Positions 21,639 through 32,656 of a stretch of 64,000 nucleotides of DNA are shown here, piece by piece. The position numbers were made by a program, and so were the translations under genes. The notes beneath the pieces were generated by a model. The model was not told the DNA's origin and did not search any database. It saw only the letters and a program-made list of their open reading frames with translations. The DNA is taken from assembly GCA_017893485.1 (NCBI GenBank), contig CM030358.1:251947228-252011227 (forward strand), in the 5' to 3' direction. The DNA is from Hemerocallis citrina. Lineage: Eukaryota; Streptophyta; Magnoliopsida; Asparagales; Asphodelaceae. The first letter of the stretch is position 1, and each line of letters starts with the position of its first letter.

Positions 21639-22429
21639 GAGGAGCCCCGAAGGGAGCACCGAATTCGAATTTTAAGCCGGATGTGAGTGAGTTGTAAGCT
21701 GTGCATTGTCTCTGTACCGACGTTCATTGAGTTGTAAGAAATGAGTAATAATAAGAGCATTCGATTCCTGAACCTTGAGTCTTGTTGGGTGAGAATGATT
21801 GCCGAGATCGGTATGCATGAGGTCGCCGCCGAGGTGACTTGCTGCGACGGGCGCATACGCAGTGGCGTTTTGCCTTTTGATAAGTCATTAATGGCAATGT
21901 TTTGCCTCCCCATGAGTATTTATGGCGAGATTTTGCCTTCTGCCGTTTGGCATTCCCAGACGCAATAATTGTGCACCTTAGGGGGCTATATAACCCCCAC
22001 TCTCCCTTGTTGGTTGCCAAGAAGAGTGGCCGATCTGCCGCTCGACTTGGGTGCCTGCCGAAGGTGGGCGCCTCGAAGTTAATACTTTCCCGAGGGTTCC
22101 ATATTGGAGGCACACCAATCACCCTCGAACGATTCGGGGTTTGGGCCTTGAGGGCCGTAAAACCCCGAGTTGTTCGTTGGTGAGTGGTGGGCTGACCAAT
22201 TGGTTCGGAGGTTCGGAGAGAGCCGAGGGTCGGTGGCTCCCCTGCCGTCCTCGAATAATTCGGGGTTTTGGCTTGTGAAAGCTGTAAACCCCGAGTTATT
22301 CACGGGCGAGATGAGGGTCAACCAATCGACTCAAAGTTCGAGGCTTCTGCCGAAGGCGGACGCTCTAAACCTTAACGAAAATTTTGCTGAGGCATTCGTA
22401 GCGTAGGTCATCGCCGAGCGTATTAGTCG
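21639..22429. other. Non-coding spacer of element B with two inverted-repeat motifs
   Basis: No convincing gene. Two related segments, at about 22124-22175 and 22254-22305, each contain GATTCGGGGTTT or AATTCGGGGTTT followed by AAACCCCGAGTT, able to form hairpins; they are about 130 bp apart and look like a duplicated unit. A TATA-like GGCTATATAACCCCC occurs near 21985, of unknown relevance. Confidence 0.5.
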
Positions 22430-23600
22430 AGTGGCTTTGAAGACAGCCGCGATCTTGCTCGGGGTCGACGACGAACCCCCTACTTGTCCCCTGGAAGATG
22501 GTATGGGCGTGTCTGGCAGTCGCCGCCGTGTGCTTGGGTTGATCGGCTTGAAGAATCCTAACCCATGCCAGGGGAAGATGCCGAGTCCCTCACCGGGGAG
22601 AAAGCTAGCATGGGCATGGCCGAAGGTCGCAACTGAGCATATCAGCCGAGCGGCTTTGAAAAAAGACGTGGCCTTGCTCGAGGTTGACGACGAGCCCCTA
22701 TACTTGTTCTCAGGAAGATGGCACGGGTGTAGCTGGCGGTTTCCGCCTCGTGCACAGGTTGATGGTCTTGAAGAAGCCTAAACCATGCTAGGGACAGGTG
22801 CCGAGCCGCCACACCGAGGAGAAATCCAGTAACGGGCGTAGCTGAAGGTCGTTGCCGAGCGTATTGGTAGAGGTGCTTTGAAGAAAGCCTTGGCCTTACT
22901 CGAGGTCGACGAAGAGCCCCCGCACTTGTTCTCAGAAAGACGGTGTGGGTGTAGCTGGCAGTTGCCGCCTTGTGTACAGGTTGATGGGCTTGAAGAAGCC
23001 CAAACTATGCTAGGGACAGGTGCCGAGCCCCCACACCGGAGAGAAAGCCAGTAACGGGCGTTGCTGAAGGTCATTGCCAAGCGTATTGGTCAAGGTGCTT
23101 TGAAGAAAGCCTTGGCCTTGCTCAAGGTCGACGACGAGCCCCCGCACTTGTTCTCAGGAAGACGGTACGGGTGTAGCTAGCGGTTGCCACCTCGTGCACA
23201 GGTTGGTGGGCTTGAAGAAGCCCAAACCATGCTAGGGACAGGTGCCGAGCCCCCACACCGGGGAGAAAGACAGTTACGGGCATAGCTGAAGGTCATCGCC
23301 GAGCGTATTTGTCGATGTGCTTTGAAGAAAGCCTCGGCCTTGCTCGAGGTCGACGACGAGCCCCCGCACTTATTCTTAAGAAGATGGTACGGGTGTAGTT
23401 GGCGGTTGCCGCCTCGTGCACAGGTTGATAGGCTTGAAGAAGCCCAAACCATGCTAGGGACAGGTGCCGAGCCCCCTTACCGTGGAGAAAGTCAGTAATG
23501 GGTGTGACCGAAGGTCGCCACCGAGTGTATCGGTCGAGTGGCTTTGAAGAAAGCCACTGCCTTGCTCGGGGTCGACGACGAGCCCCCACACTTGTTCTCA
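22430..23600. repeat. About 221-bp tandem repeat, five units (element B)
   Basis: The marker GCCGAGCCCCCACACCG or a variant recurs at 22580, 22801, 23022, 23244 and 23465, a constant step of 221-222 bp. The array lies between pol and the antisense genes, the hypervariable region of Tat elements. Confidence 0.87.
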
Positions 23601-23885
23601 GGAGCCGAGCCGTAAGCTTGTATGGGAAGCTTCTCTGGCTCGAGATGCTATCCGAGCCCCGAGCCCCAAGCTTGTAAGGGAAGCTTTTCTGGCTCACGAT
23701 GCTATCCGAGTGCCGAGCCCCAAGCTTGTAAGAGAAGCTTTTCTGGCTCGCGATGCTATCCAAGCGCCGAACCGTAAGTTTGTAAGAGAAGCTTTTCTGG
23801 CTTGCGATGCTATCCGAGCACCGAGCCGTAAGTTTGTAAGAGAAGTTTTTCTGGCTCACGATGCTATCTGAGCGCCGAGCCCGTG
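23600..23885. repeat. 54-bp tandem repeat, five units (element B)
   Basis: AAGCTTGTAAGGGAAGCTTT or variants recur at 23613, 23668, 23722, 23776 and 23830. Each unit has an inverted pair AAGCTT...AAGCTT. As 54 is a multiple of 3, a spurious minus-strand frame with an 18-residue repeat crosses it. It abuts the 221-bp array, so two repeat families arose side by side. Confidence 0.87.
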
Positions 23886-24026
23886 GTAAGCTCTTTAATG
23901 GGAATCAAATAAGAAACCAACAACTTGTTTTATGAAATCTGGTATATTTACAACATCTTGAAATTTTACAAAAAATAAGGCACGACATGCCGATTACATT
24001 CTTCATAATTTACATGGGGTGGGGGA

Positions 24027-25136
24027 CTAATCCCCTCCTCCTAAGAACTTGATGAGGTGCTCCGCATTCCAGGGCCTCTTGATGGCCTTGCCTTCTGAGT
24101 TGGTAAGGCCGTACGTGCCTGGACACATGAACTCAGATACTCTGTAAGGGCCCTCCTAGTTTGGGGCCAATTTCCTTTCCTGGCTGGGATTGGATATCGC
24201 CAGTTTCCGGAGAACGAGGTCTCCGAGTTTGATGTCGGTGGGACGTACCTTCTTGTTATAGAACCTTTCGATCCTTTGTTGGTAGATGCTCCTTCTTTTG
24301 GCAGACTTTTTCCTGACCTTGTCTATGAGGTCCAGGTTGGCTCGCAGCTGTGCAGAGTTGCTTGCCTCGTCGAAGGCCATGATCCAGGGCGATGGGATCC
24401 CGATTTCCAGGGGAATGAAAGCCTCCATGCCGTAGGTCAAATTGAATGGCGACTCTCCCGTGGGGATTCTTTTCGTCGTCCGATATGCCCAGAGAACGCT
24501 TGGTAGCTCGTCGACCCATAACCCCTTGGATGAGTTATCGAGTCGTTTCTTGAGGCCGTCGAGGATTTGGTGGTTCGCATTCTCGGCCTGACTGTTGGAC
24601 TGGGGGTGGCATACTGAGGAGAAGCACTGCTGGATCCCGAGATCTTCGCAGAATTTGCAGAAATGCTTACCCGCAAATTGAGTCCCATTATCCGTGATGA
24701 GCACCTGTGGGATCCCGAACCGACAAACGATGTGTTTCCAGAAAAGTTGTTGGGTCTGTTGCTCGGTGATCGTTGCTAATGACTCTGCCTTGATCCACTT
24801 CGTGAAGTAGTCGATTGCCACTATGAGGAATTTTCTTTGGCCCGTCGCCTTTGGAAATGGGCCTACCAGATCCATCCCCCACATTACAAATGGGATCGGA
24901 CTGGCCATGGAGCAGAGATTTGCTTGTGGAGCCCTCTTCACGGGGAAGAACCATTGATAGGGACCGTACTCCTTCACTAGGGCAAGGGCGTCTTGCAGCA
25001 TAGTGGGGCAGTAGTACCCATGATTCAAAGCCTTTTACGCTAGCAAGCGGCTTCCCATATGGCATCCGCTGATCCCCTCGTGTAGCTCCTTGAGGGCGTA
25101 CTTTGCTTCATCAGGGGTCAGGCAGCGGAGGTAGGG
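24027..25136 (-). pseudogene. Element B integrase
   Basis: The C-terminal part of pol ends at 24027. The catalytic core keeps the three acidic residues: Asp in WGMDLVGPF, Asp in ITDNGTQFAG and Glu in the SQAEN stretch. The C-terminal GPYR...WNAEHLIKF region closes the protein. The HHCC zinc finger is broken: the two Cys positions before the core are Tyr (KEYGPYQW), each one G-to-A step from Cys. A TAG replaces Trp just before GPYR (about 24153-24155), and another stop lies near 25035. No chromodomain is present, as expected for Tat. Confidence 0.87.
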
Positions 25137-25892
25137 TCAGCCATCCGTTGTTGTGTAGGACCTTTTGAAGAGGGTTGCATCGATTATGGCGAACCTTCCT
25201 GAACGGGCCCTGACCCGCCTCGCTTCAGTCCAGTCTTCAGGGAGCTCTCCCTTGATTAAAAATTTCTTGATAAGAGTGGTCCAGTCATTGGGATGAGCTC
25301 CGTCTTCAACGCATAGAGCCTCAGGGAGGTCTGTGCTCGGCTTCAGCAGGACTTTGATCAGGACGGTTTGTTTGAGGCCTTCAAAGGATGAGGAAGCTAA
25401 CTTTGACAGGGCATTGGCCTGGGCATTCTGCTCCCTGGGGATCCTTAAGACGACCGACTCGTCGAAGGACGTTAATAGCCGGTGGACTACGACCAGGTAT
25501 CTAATCATCCAATTATCGCTGGCCTCGTACTCCCCAGTGATTTGGTTGACCACAAGCTGTGAGTTACTAAAGGCCCTGATCTTTCTGGCACCGGCCTGAT
25601 GAGCCAGGGTGAGCCCGGCGATCATGGCCTCATACTCAGCCTCGTTGTTAGAGGCCGAGAAGTTGAGGCAGAGGTAGTATTGAAGGAGGAAGCTGTCTGG
25701 ACCCCGCAGAATGATGCTCACACTACTCCCCGCTTCGCAAGAGGAACTGTCAACTTCCCACATCAGGTCGGTTTCCTTGCTTGTCGGTTGCTCGGAGATG
25801 GTGCATTCTGTGATGAACTCGACGAGGCCTGCCCTTTGATGGCCATCCTTGGCTGATAGCCGATGTCGTACTAACTGAGCTCGATCGACCAC
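25137..25892 (-). pseudogene. Element B second (archaeal-type) RNase H and linker
   Basis: This region between the first RNase H and integrase has the signature NNEAEYEAMIAGL and a VDSSS strand, typical of the extra RNase H of Tat elements. The usual FSDSQLV motif reads FSNSQLV, so one catalytic Asp is changed to Asn. The frame differs from the upstream RNase H frame (overlap at 25871-25892), indicating a frameshift or stop between them. The domain is diagnostic for lineage. Confidence 0.85.
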
Positions 25893-27034
25893 TTGATTAG
25901 TCGTCCCAAGCTCTCGGGCTTATAGAGCACTGCCTTTAGGGGTTGATCCGTGAGCACCTGGATTGAATGTGCTTGAAAATATGGACGGAGCTTCCGTGCG
26001 GCCATGACCAAGGCATATGCTATTTTCTCCATCCTGGAATATTTGGTCTCGGCATCGAGCAGGACCTTGCTCACATAGTACAGAGGCTTTTGGACCCCTT
26101 CCTCTTCCCGAACGAGGACGACGCTGAGCACGTTCTCCGAAGCCAAAAGGTAGAGCCAGAGTGGCTCCCCTGGTTCGGGCTTGTTGAGGAGAGGAGGGTT
26201 GGCGAGGTACTTTTTCAATTGGGCGAACGCCTCTTGTTGCTGAGTACCCCATTCGAACCCTCCAGTTCCGTGCAGTGCCTTAAAGAACGGAAGAGACTTC
26301 TCTCCAGACTTGAAGAGGAAATGGCTAATGGCTGCCAGTCTCTCCGTTAGCCTCTGGACTTCTTTTGTGTTCCTGGGAGGGGCCATGTCAATTATGGCCT
26401 GGATTTTTTCGGGATTTGCCTCGATGCCTCGCTGGCTGATGATGAAACCGAGGAACTTTCCCAACGAGACGCCGAATGCATACTTCGCCGGATTGAGCCT
26501 CATGTTGTGGGTCCGAAGGACCCCAAAGGCTTCTTCCAGGTTGGCGACGTGATCCTGTCCCTGCTAGCTTTTGACGAGCATGTTTTCAACGTAAACCTCC
26601 ATGTTGCGCCCAATTTGGCTTCTAAAGACTTGGTTAACGAGCCTCTGATTGGTAGCACCGGCATTCTTCAGCCCGAAGGGCATAACCCTGTAGTAGTAAA
26701 GCCCTTGGTCCGTGACGAAGGATGTCTTAGCTATGTCGGGAGGAAACATTCAGATCTAGTTGTAGCCGGAGAAGGCATCCATGAAGGACAAGAGTTCGTG
26801 ACCCGATGTGACATCGATAAGAGCATCGATGCTGGGGAGAGGGAACGGATCCTTGGGGCACGCCTTGTTGAGGTCGGTGAAGTCTATGCAGATCCTCCAA
26901 CTCCCACTTGCCTTTTTGACCATTACGATGTTCGCCAGCCACTTTGGGTAGCTGACCTCTTGTATGAAACGAGTAGACAAGAGCTTGTCTACTTCTGTAT
27001 TTACCGCCTGCTGTCGCTCTGGGGCGAACTTACG
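25871..27034 (-). pseudogene. Element B reverse transcriptase and RNase H
   Basis: RT motifs are clear: WRICIDFTDLNKACPKD, the VMPFGLKNAGA loop, and the catalytic motif, which reads YVEN instead of YVDD, so both catalytic Asp positions are altered. Two stops (TAG and TGA) lie near 26740-26750 after FSGYN, and TGA lies near 27035; all fit C-to-T changes of Gln or Arg codons. The thumb and RNase H follow, with PLYYVSKVL and TDQPLK. Dead by several independent lesions. Confidence 0.9.
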
Positions 27035-27814
27035 TCACTTCTGGACGACCGGCTTCGAACCGGGGATCACGCTGAGTTTATGCATGATGAGGTCCTCGGA
27101 GATACTGGGCATGTCAGATGGTTTCCAGGCGAAGAGGTCGACATTGCGGCGAATGCAGTTGATCAGGGCGGCTTTGAGGTCGGGAGCGAGGGAGCAGCTT
27201 ACTTGGAAACACCTTGATGCGTTGCTTTTCTTGAACAAGACATCTTCCAGCTCGTCTGTCGGTTCTGGTTCCGGCTGGGTTCTCTCGGGCTGGAGTTCGG
27301 CGGCATCGAGAGGAAATACACCGCCCCCGACCGTCGTCATATAGCACGATCGTGCTACTTCCTGGTTCCCTCGGACAACTCCGACACCGGTGTTGGTGGG
27401 AAACTTCATCTTCTGGTGATAGGCCAAGGGAACTGCCTGCACGGAGCAGAGCCCTGGACGTCCGAGTATAGCATTGTATGCCGCTTTGACGTTCACAACC
27501 ATGAAGTCCATCGCCTCGGTTCGTCTAGGAGGGGTCGCCCCAGCTGTGACGTCTAAGGTTACGATCCCCTCGATTGGCATCGGCATGCCGGAGAACCCGT
27601 GAAGGGTGTACCCGACCGACTTGAGCTTATCTCGAGGGAGCTTCAAGTTCTCAAATGCTTCTAGGAAGAGAATGTTTACTGAGCTTCCATTTTCGACGAG
27701 GATGCGTCGGACCTCGAAGTTTGCCATGCTAAGGATAACAACCAGCGCATCGCAATGCGGGAGCCGGACTCCCTCCAGGTCCTCCCCTGAGAAGGAGACA
27801 GGGACCTGCTGGAC
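27035..27814 (-). pseudogene. Element B aspartic protease region
   Basis: The protease active site of Tat elements, normally with Asp before (N/G/T)GSS, reads VENGSSVNILF, so the catalytic Asp has become Glu. The flap-side AILGRPGL motif is present. The reading frame is otherwise open for 230 codons and passes into the RT linker. A TAG at 27815-27817 separates it from gag. Confidence 0.82.
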
Positions 27815-29470
27815 CTAGGGCGAGAAGGGGCCCTGGACGGTGTTGACGTCCTGGACGAACGCCTTGCGGGAACTGTTAGACTCCCCTCCCATGGGTCCTC
27901 CATGGACACAATGTGAGATGGCCTGACCCTCGGGCTCTTTAGGTTCTTGGTCTTGCTCGGGACGCTGTCTATGTGCCTGAGGAGGAGGGGAAGACCTCCT
28001 GTTCCTCGCATTCCTTTGTTCCCGAGCTTCTTCCCACTTGAACTCCCAGAGGTACCCCCGTTGGATTAGGGCCTCGATCTCGTCCTTCAAGGGCACGGTA
28101 ATAGGTCCGTGTTGTTCCCGTCGTCCCGGTGGAAGCAGTAGTAAAACTGCTGATCCCTCTTCTTGCTGTTGTTGTTGGACGGTCGAGGGGGAAATTGCAC
28201 GAGGTCCCTGTCCTCGATTTCTAAGAGAATGGTGGACACATTCTGTATCAGAGGAGTGTACCTCTCGAAGTGGGGGACCAGCGGAACCTCTTCGTGGTGC
28301 CCTCGTCTATTGGAGCTCCCTTTGCTGGCTCGACCTCGTCGGCCTTGCGCTTTCCCTTCCCGGGAATTTCTCTCGAGTCTTCTGGATTTAGGGCCTCCTC
28401 AGCTCGAATGTACTTCTCGACCCTATTGAGGAGGTCAGTAAAATCTACTTGGGGCTTCTTCGCCAGGGAGGCCTTCAGTTGACCATGCCGGACATTGTGC
28501 CGGAATGCTACCGAGGCGATGCGAGGGTCGAGGGAGAAGACTGACCTCGCCTCAGCGGTGAATCTTCGGACGAATACCCGGAGCGACTCCCCTTCCTTCT
28601 GCCAGAGGCCTAGTAGGGACGCACTGGTCCTTTCGGCTAGTCACAAAGTGGACAAGGAAGTCGCCCTCCAATTGGTCGAAAGAACAGATGGAGTCGGGGG
28701 TGAGCTTGGAGAACCATTCCCGAGCCGGAACCCGGAGGGTGGCCAGGAAGGCTCGGCACAGGAGGGGATCCAATGCGCTGTGAATCATCATAAGGATTTT
28801 GAAGCCCTCCATGTGACCAGCAGGATCACCCTCGCCGTCATAGGTCTCGAATTGAGGTGGACAGGAAGTTCCGGGGTATCTCTGCCTGCAGGATGGGGGC
28901 GGAGAAAGGAGGTCGGACGGGCCTGTATCCCTGAGCCATCCTTGGGCCGCCATCACCGAAGTGGTCGAGGCGGTCTTCCATTTCTTGGAGGCGCTTCAAG
29001 ACGTCATCGTCGTACTCCGTCTGGATCGTCTGGGTGCGAGACACGTTGGCCTCAGCATCCGAACAGGTGTGGGAACGGCCGACATTCTCATCGACGGGGG
29101 TCCCTCTGATGGCCTCCATGATTTCTTTCCGAAAGTCTTGGAACTCCTGGTGAGTGATCGGGGCTCACTCGGCCCGTTTCGATTGAGCTGGCTGTCGCCG
29201 ACAGACACGGCTGAGTGCCGGCCTCCGCCTTTGGGACGGAGGCTTCGGATAGTTCGGGGCCGAGTTGGAAGTGGCCCCTCCCGTGCTGCGGCTAGCTTGT
29301 CGGTTCAGGATTACCCCCCGTAGGTCGGGCTGGACCAGACGGGAGGCATTCGGCTGGGGCCCGTGGCTAACCCCCTTGTTGTTGGCTGCAGGAGCGTCGG
29401 CGGCGGCGCCCTGTGGCGGCACGTCCTGCCGACGCACAGAGGTAACAAATCTCGTGTCTTCGGGCGCCAT
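27815..29470 (-). pseudogene. gag: Element B gag, frameshifted
   Basis: The likely start is the ATG at 29468-29470, after the primer site. The conserved Tat gag core is at about 28860-28400: FETYDGEGDPAGHMEGF, AREWFSKL, then a TDLLNRVEKYI-type helix. A C-terminal basic region follows, and a diverged YYCFHRDDG segment stands where relatives have a short His/Cys motif. The parts lie in at least three frames (breaks near 29165, 28860, 28600 and 28200), so no full protein can be made. Confidence 0.82.
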
Positions 29471-29533
29471 GCGAGCTTGGGTTGACAGGGTACCGTTGAT
29501 GGCTGAGCTTGGGTCGGCGTATTCACTAGAAGC

Positions 29534-29551
29534 TTCCCACAGACGGCGCCA
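29534..29551 (-). other. Primer-binding site of element B
   Basis: The minus strand reads TGGCGCCGTCTGTGGGAA three bases after the LTR end (ATCA). This sequence is typical of Tat-lineage elements and marks the start of the internal region. Confidence 0.8.
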
Positions 29552-29554
29552 ACC

Positions 29555-30136
29555 TGATGCAGTTTGTTTTTGGGAGGCGTGTGGATGCACCAGGTGTGAG
29601 TTCTTACTCGATTTGTATTGGTGGAGGAAGCTCCGGTGCGGAAGACCTTAAGCCGGGCGAACAGTACGGAAGTAGGCGGGACTGAGGTGGAGGCTGGATG
29701 CTCGGCTCGGAACGGGAGGCTCGGATCCGAGGTCCCGTGTACCTGTAGACGGTCTAGGAATACCAGGGTTTGTCCCGGTGGCAGACCCTCCGACGATCTA
29801 GTCAGCTACTATGAGAGAGTAACAGTAACTAGGGTTTTGAGTCGGAAAGATTGATTACCTGAGAAAGGGGGAGAGGGTCTGGTATTTATAGGAGAAGTCA
29901 ACCGGGTCTGGACCCGTTTGGGGCTGGGTTTGGACCCGGTTGCCAGTGGGCCTGAAGCGATGGAAACCTGAGCAGTATAGGGCTGACGTGGCAGAGACTC
30001 GGGTGGTTTCCAGGCTGACGTGGCAAAGGTCCGGGTGGTTTCCGAGCTGAAGTGGAGGATCTGGATGATCCAGTGATGTCTGCTTCCTGAGGGGATCCTG
30101 TGGCTCAGGAGGGGCCACGTCATCCAACCCATATCA
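29555..30136 (-). repeat. 5' LTR of element B (582 bp)
   Basis: On the minus strand it runs from TGATATGG (30136) to TGCATCA (29555). A TATA box (TATAAATA, plus coordinates 29883-29890) is followed by a CT-rich stretch and by ATCGTCGGAGGGTC, as in element A's LTR. Tandem 30-60-bp similarities with CCACGTCAGC and ACCACCCG lie upstream of the TATA (29985-30060). Its outer 13 bp are repeated at 30151-30163, so the exact outer end could be disputed. Confidence 0.85.
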
Positions 30137-30159
30137 TATATATATATATACCAACCCAT

Positions 30160-30244
<85 letters not shown>
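30137..30244. repeat. (TA)n microsatellite next to element B
   Basis: Almost pure AT dinucleotides, interrupted at 30151-30163 by a copy of the LTR B terminus. It flanks the small MITE that follows. Confidence 0.95.
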
Positions 30245-30246
<2 letters not shown>

Positions 30247-30416
30247 GAAAAAGGGGCACGAGCAACTTGCTCATTTAGTAAATAAGTAATTGATGATGTG
30301 GCATACATGTGATTGGAAAAGCCTTAAATGGGTTAGTTGTCCAATGTATCACATGTATGCCACATAATCAATTGCTTATTTACTAAATGAGCAAGTTGCT
30401 CATATCCCTTTTACCC
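30245..30416. mobile_element. 172-bp MITE inserted in a (TA)n tract
   Basis: Two arms of about 70 bp (30245-30314 and 30342-30416) are inverted copies, sharing GAGCAACTTGCTCATTTAGT and CATACATGTGAT. The outermost bases are GGG and CCC, and (TA)n lies on both sides. A MITE that sits in (TA)n microsatellites, Micron, is described in rice; this element has the same habit, but I cannot show that it is related. Confidence 0.75.
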
Positions 30417-30689
30417 TATATATATATATATATCTTTGAAAGTATAAAGAAACAAGAATAAAGGAGAATGTGACATACTGTTGTATCAAATATCAAATTG
30501 TCCAATACGTTAAACATCTAGGGAAAACACCAAGGTCACCTGCAGGATTATATAATTAGGAAAAAACCAAACTCACCTGGAGGATTATATAATAAAAAAA
30601 TAACTAGAGTAAAATTTAGTGGAACACACACTTGCACAAAGACAGACAGAGTAAACATAGTAATATGTTGAAGATGAAGTAGAAGATAA
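30417..30689. other. Short (TA)n tract and unique AT-rich sequence left of the Harbinger
   Basis: (TA)n at 30417-30433, then AT-rich DNA with a 45-bp tandem duplication at about 30530-30590 (CACCTGCAGGATTATATAAT and CACCTGGAGGATTATATAAT). It may be intronic, as a candidate exon lies on the other side of the Harbinger insertion. Confidence 0.5.
30687..30689. repeat. Left TSD of Harbinger (TAA)
   Basis: TAA precedes GAGCATCC and is repeated at 37286-37288. A 3-bp TWA duplication is the PIF/Harbinger hallmark. Confidence 0.85.
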
Positions 30690-30839
30690 GAGCATCCGCT
30701 ATGGTCGGCTATTTACTTAAAAAATGGAAATTTTGGGAAATTTTACGCCACTATCGTCTTCTATAAACCTAGTTTATAGCAGAGTAGTGAACAGGAGTCG
30801 GCCATATATAGCAGGGCAGAATAGCATTTGGAAATTATA

Positions 30840-31098
30840 GAAGACGGTAAACGATCTTCCGTCTATCAAAAATCTTGATTTCTTTGGAATTAAAAAATCG
30901 AATAGACGGTAGAAGATCTTCCGTCTATACAATTTGACCGGTCAAAATTGTATAGATGGAAGAAGATCTTCCGTCTAAAGAATTGGAAAACTTTTCGGTT
31001 AAAAAAATTAACAAACGGAAGATGTTACTCCGTCTTCATAATTTTGTTTTTAATATTTTTTTTTTGGGAAAGAGACGGAAGATGTACTTCCGTCCCTT
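30840..31098. repeat. Subterminal palindrome array, left end of Harbinger
   Basis: Five palindromes of about 22 bp with the consensus AGACGGAAGATCTTCCGTCT occur at about 30842, 30904, 30953, 31014 and 31072. Spacing is 50-60 bp. They mirror the array at the right end, which suggests binding sites for the transposase or ORF1 protein; that role is inference. Confidence 0.85.
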
Positions 31099-31383
31099 TA
31101 ATTTAATTTTTTTTAATTTACTTAAATAGAAGTTGTGAATTCCTAAAATACCCCTCCAACCTATTTACATAATATTGTATAGTTTTTTCAACGGCTAGCA
31201 AATAACGGTTGGATTTTTAAAATGTTCTCTTCTCCGATACTATCACCTACATATTTATATATATAGACTCACTCCATACTCAATCCAGCACTCAACTCCT
31301 CTGTCTCCTTGAATCCTTTGTATGTTAAATTTTTTTCGCAGTTCATTTTCTATCTTACTGTTATTTTCTTTCATTCTATTACG

Positions 31384-32300
31384 ATGGCCGGTAGTAGTAT
31401 TAAAGGGGTTGGTGCTAGAGGAAGGGCGTACACATCTGATGAAGATATTATTCTTTCTCAAAGTTGGGTTAATATTACTCAAGATCCATTAGTTGGTAAT
31501 GATCAATCTGGAACACAATTTTGGGATCGAGTACTTGGCACGTATAAATCGATACTAGGCACTCCGACCGACCGAACATCTGGCTCTCTAGCAAGTCGTT
31601 TTTCTAGAATTTCAAAATCAGTCGCATTGTTTATTGCGAAGTTGGGAAGTGTTACAAATAGAGCTGCAAGTGGAACAACTGAGGCGGATAAGGTATGTAT
31701 AATTTAGGTTATTAATTTGTAATTTATTTTTGAAAATAAATTGTACCAATTCATAGATTTTTTTTTTTTTAGTTACGCGAAGCGAGATTGGAGTACATGC
31801 AGTCTTCCGGGAAAGCATTTAAATTTGATGAATGTTATGAGTTGCTCAAAGATCAACCAAAATTTTCATTGCGTACAACTCATGTGTTCGACTCATTCCG
31901 AAGCTCTCAATCGCCCGAGGTGGGTAGCACAGTACGTTCCCCAGGTATGCAAGATTGGACTACAGATATTCCGACTGACGTGGAATCGCCGACCCCACTC
32001 TCTCGACCACCCGGCTGAAAAGCGGAGAAGAAAAAGGGGAAAATTTTGGCTGAATCATCGGAATACGCTGAAATGGTGGAATCCAACAAATATTTTAATT
32101 CTTTCTATAAGGATGCTCTGGGTCAGAGGAAAATAACAACGGTAAAGAAGATTGAGATTAAAGAAAAAGATCACGAATTGAAAAAACAATCGGAGGATGA
32201 TCGCGTCATGAGCATGGACCTGAGTGTCTTATCCGAAACTCAGCGTATGTACTTCATGTCTAGACAGAATGATATCATGCGTAGTCGAGGTTTCATTTAG
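31384..32300 (+). pseudogene. Harbinger ORF1, Myb/SANT-like DNA-binding protein
   Basis: Exon 1 (31384-31692) encodes a Myb/SANT-like domain: RAYTSDEDIILSQSWVN, then FWDRV. The intron (31693-31772, 80 nt) has GTATGT and T-run-AG ends. Exon 2 (31773-32300) encodes a C-terminal region with LKDQPKF and a basic helix near the end. In PIF/Harbinger, ORF1 works with the transposase for nuclear entry and end binding. A TGA at 32016-32018 interrupts exon 2; the frame continues open on both sides and a CGA-to-TGA change would explain it. Confidence 0.88.
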
Positions 32301-32656
32301 TATTGAATGTTGTTTTAATATGTATTTGCTAATTATGTATTCGGTTTATGTCAAGGAATGTTGTTTTTATTTAGTATTGATATAAGCTTGTTTTGTAGTG
32401 TGTACAACTCTTTGCCAATTCTGTATTTGCATTGCCTCCAATATATATGATGTACTAGTATTATCATAACTTACATAATAGACGATAAACAACTTACATA
32501 ATAGACGATAAATAACTTACATAATAGACGATAATAGACGATAAAACAACTTACATAATAGACGATAATAGTGTTTAAAACAACTTACATAATAGACGAT
32601 AAACAACTTACATAATAGCCGATACTTTGATGTACTATTATTATCAGATAATATGA
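32301..32656. other. Intergenic spacer of Harbinger with 24-bp tandem repeats
   Basis: The spacer between the convergent ORF1 and transposase genes contains about six degenerate units of AACTTACATAATAGACGATA between 32466 and 32625. It probably holds the 3' ends of both transcripts. No gene is seen. Confidence 0.7.

Larger units (their letters stand above)
19693..30136 (-). mobile_element. Element B: decayed Tat-lineage Ty3/gypsy retrotransposon, truncated by element A
   Basis: Minus-strand element with 5' LTR (29555-30136), primer site, gag, protease, RT, RNase H, a second archaeal-type RNase H and integrase (to 24027), then tandem repeats and antisense genes on the plus strand. The second RNase H and the antisense genes are hallmarks of the Tat lineage. 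Element A interrupts it at 19692/19693, so the rest of B, including its other LTR, is expected left of the window. It is full of stops and lost catalytic residues, making it the oldest of the three nested elements. Confidence 0.88.

Noticed and set aside
23293..23859. 188-codon minus-strand frame with an 18-residue repeat
   Set aside because: By-product of the 54-bp repeat and part of the 221-bp repeat; same logic as above.
22430..23885. CRISPR-like array
   Set aside because: The units are long, contiguous tandem repeats without unique spacers, in a plant retrotransposon.
30100..30308. Ile/Tyr-repeat frames over the (TA)n tract
   Set aside because: Pure microsatellite translation.
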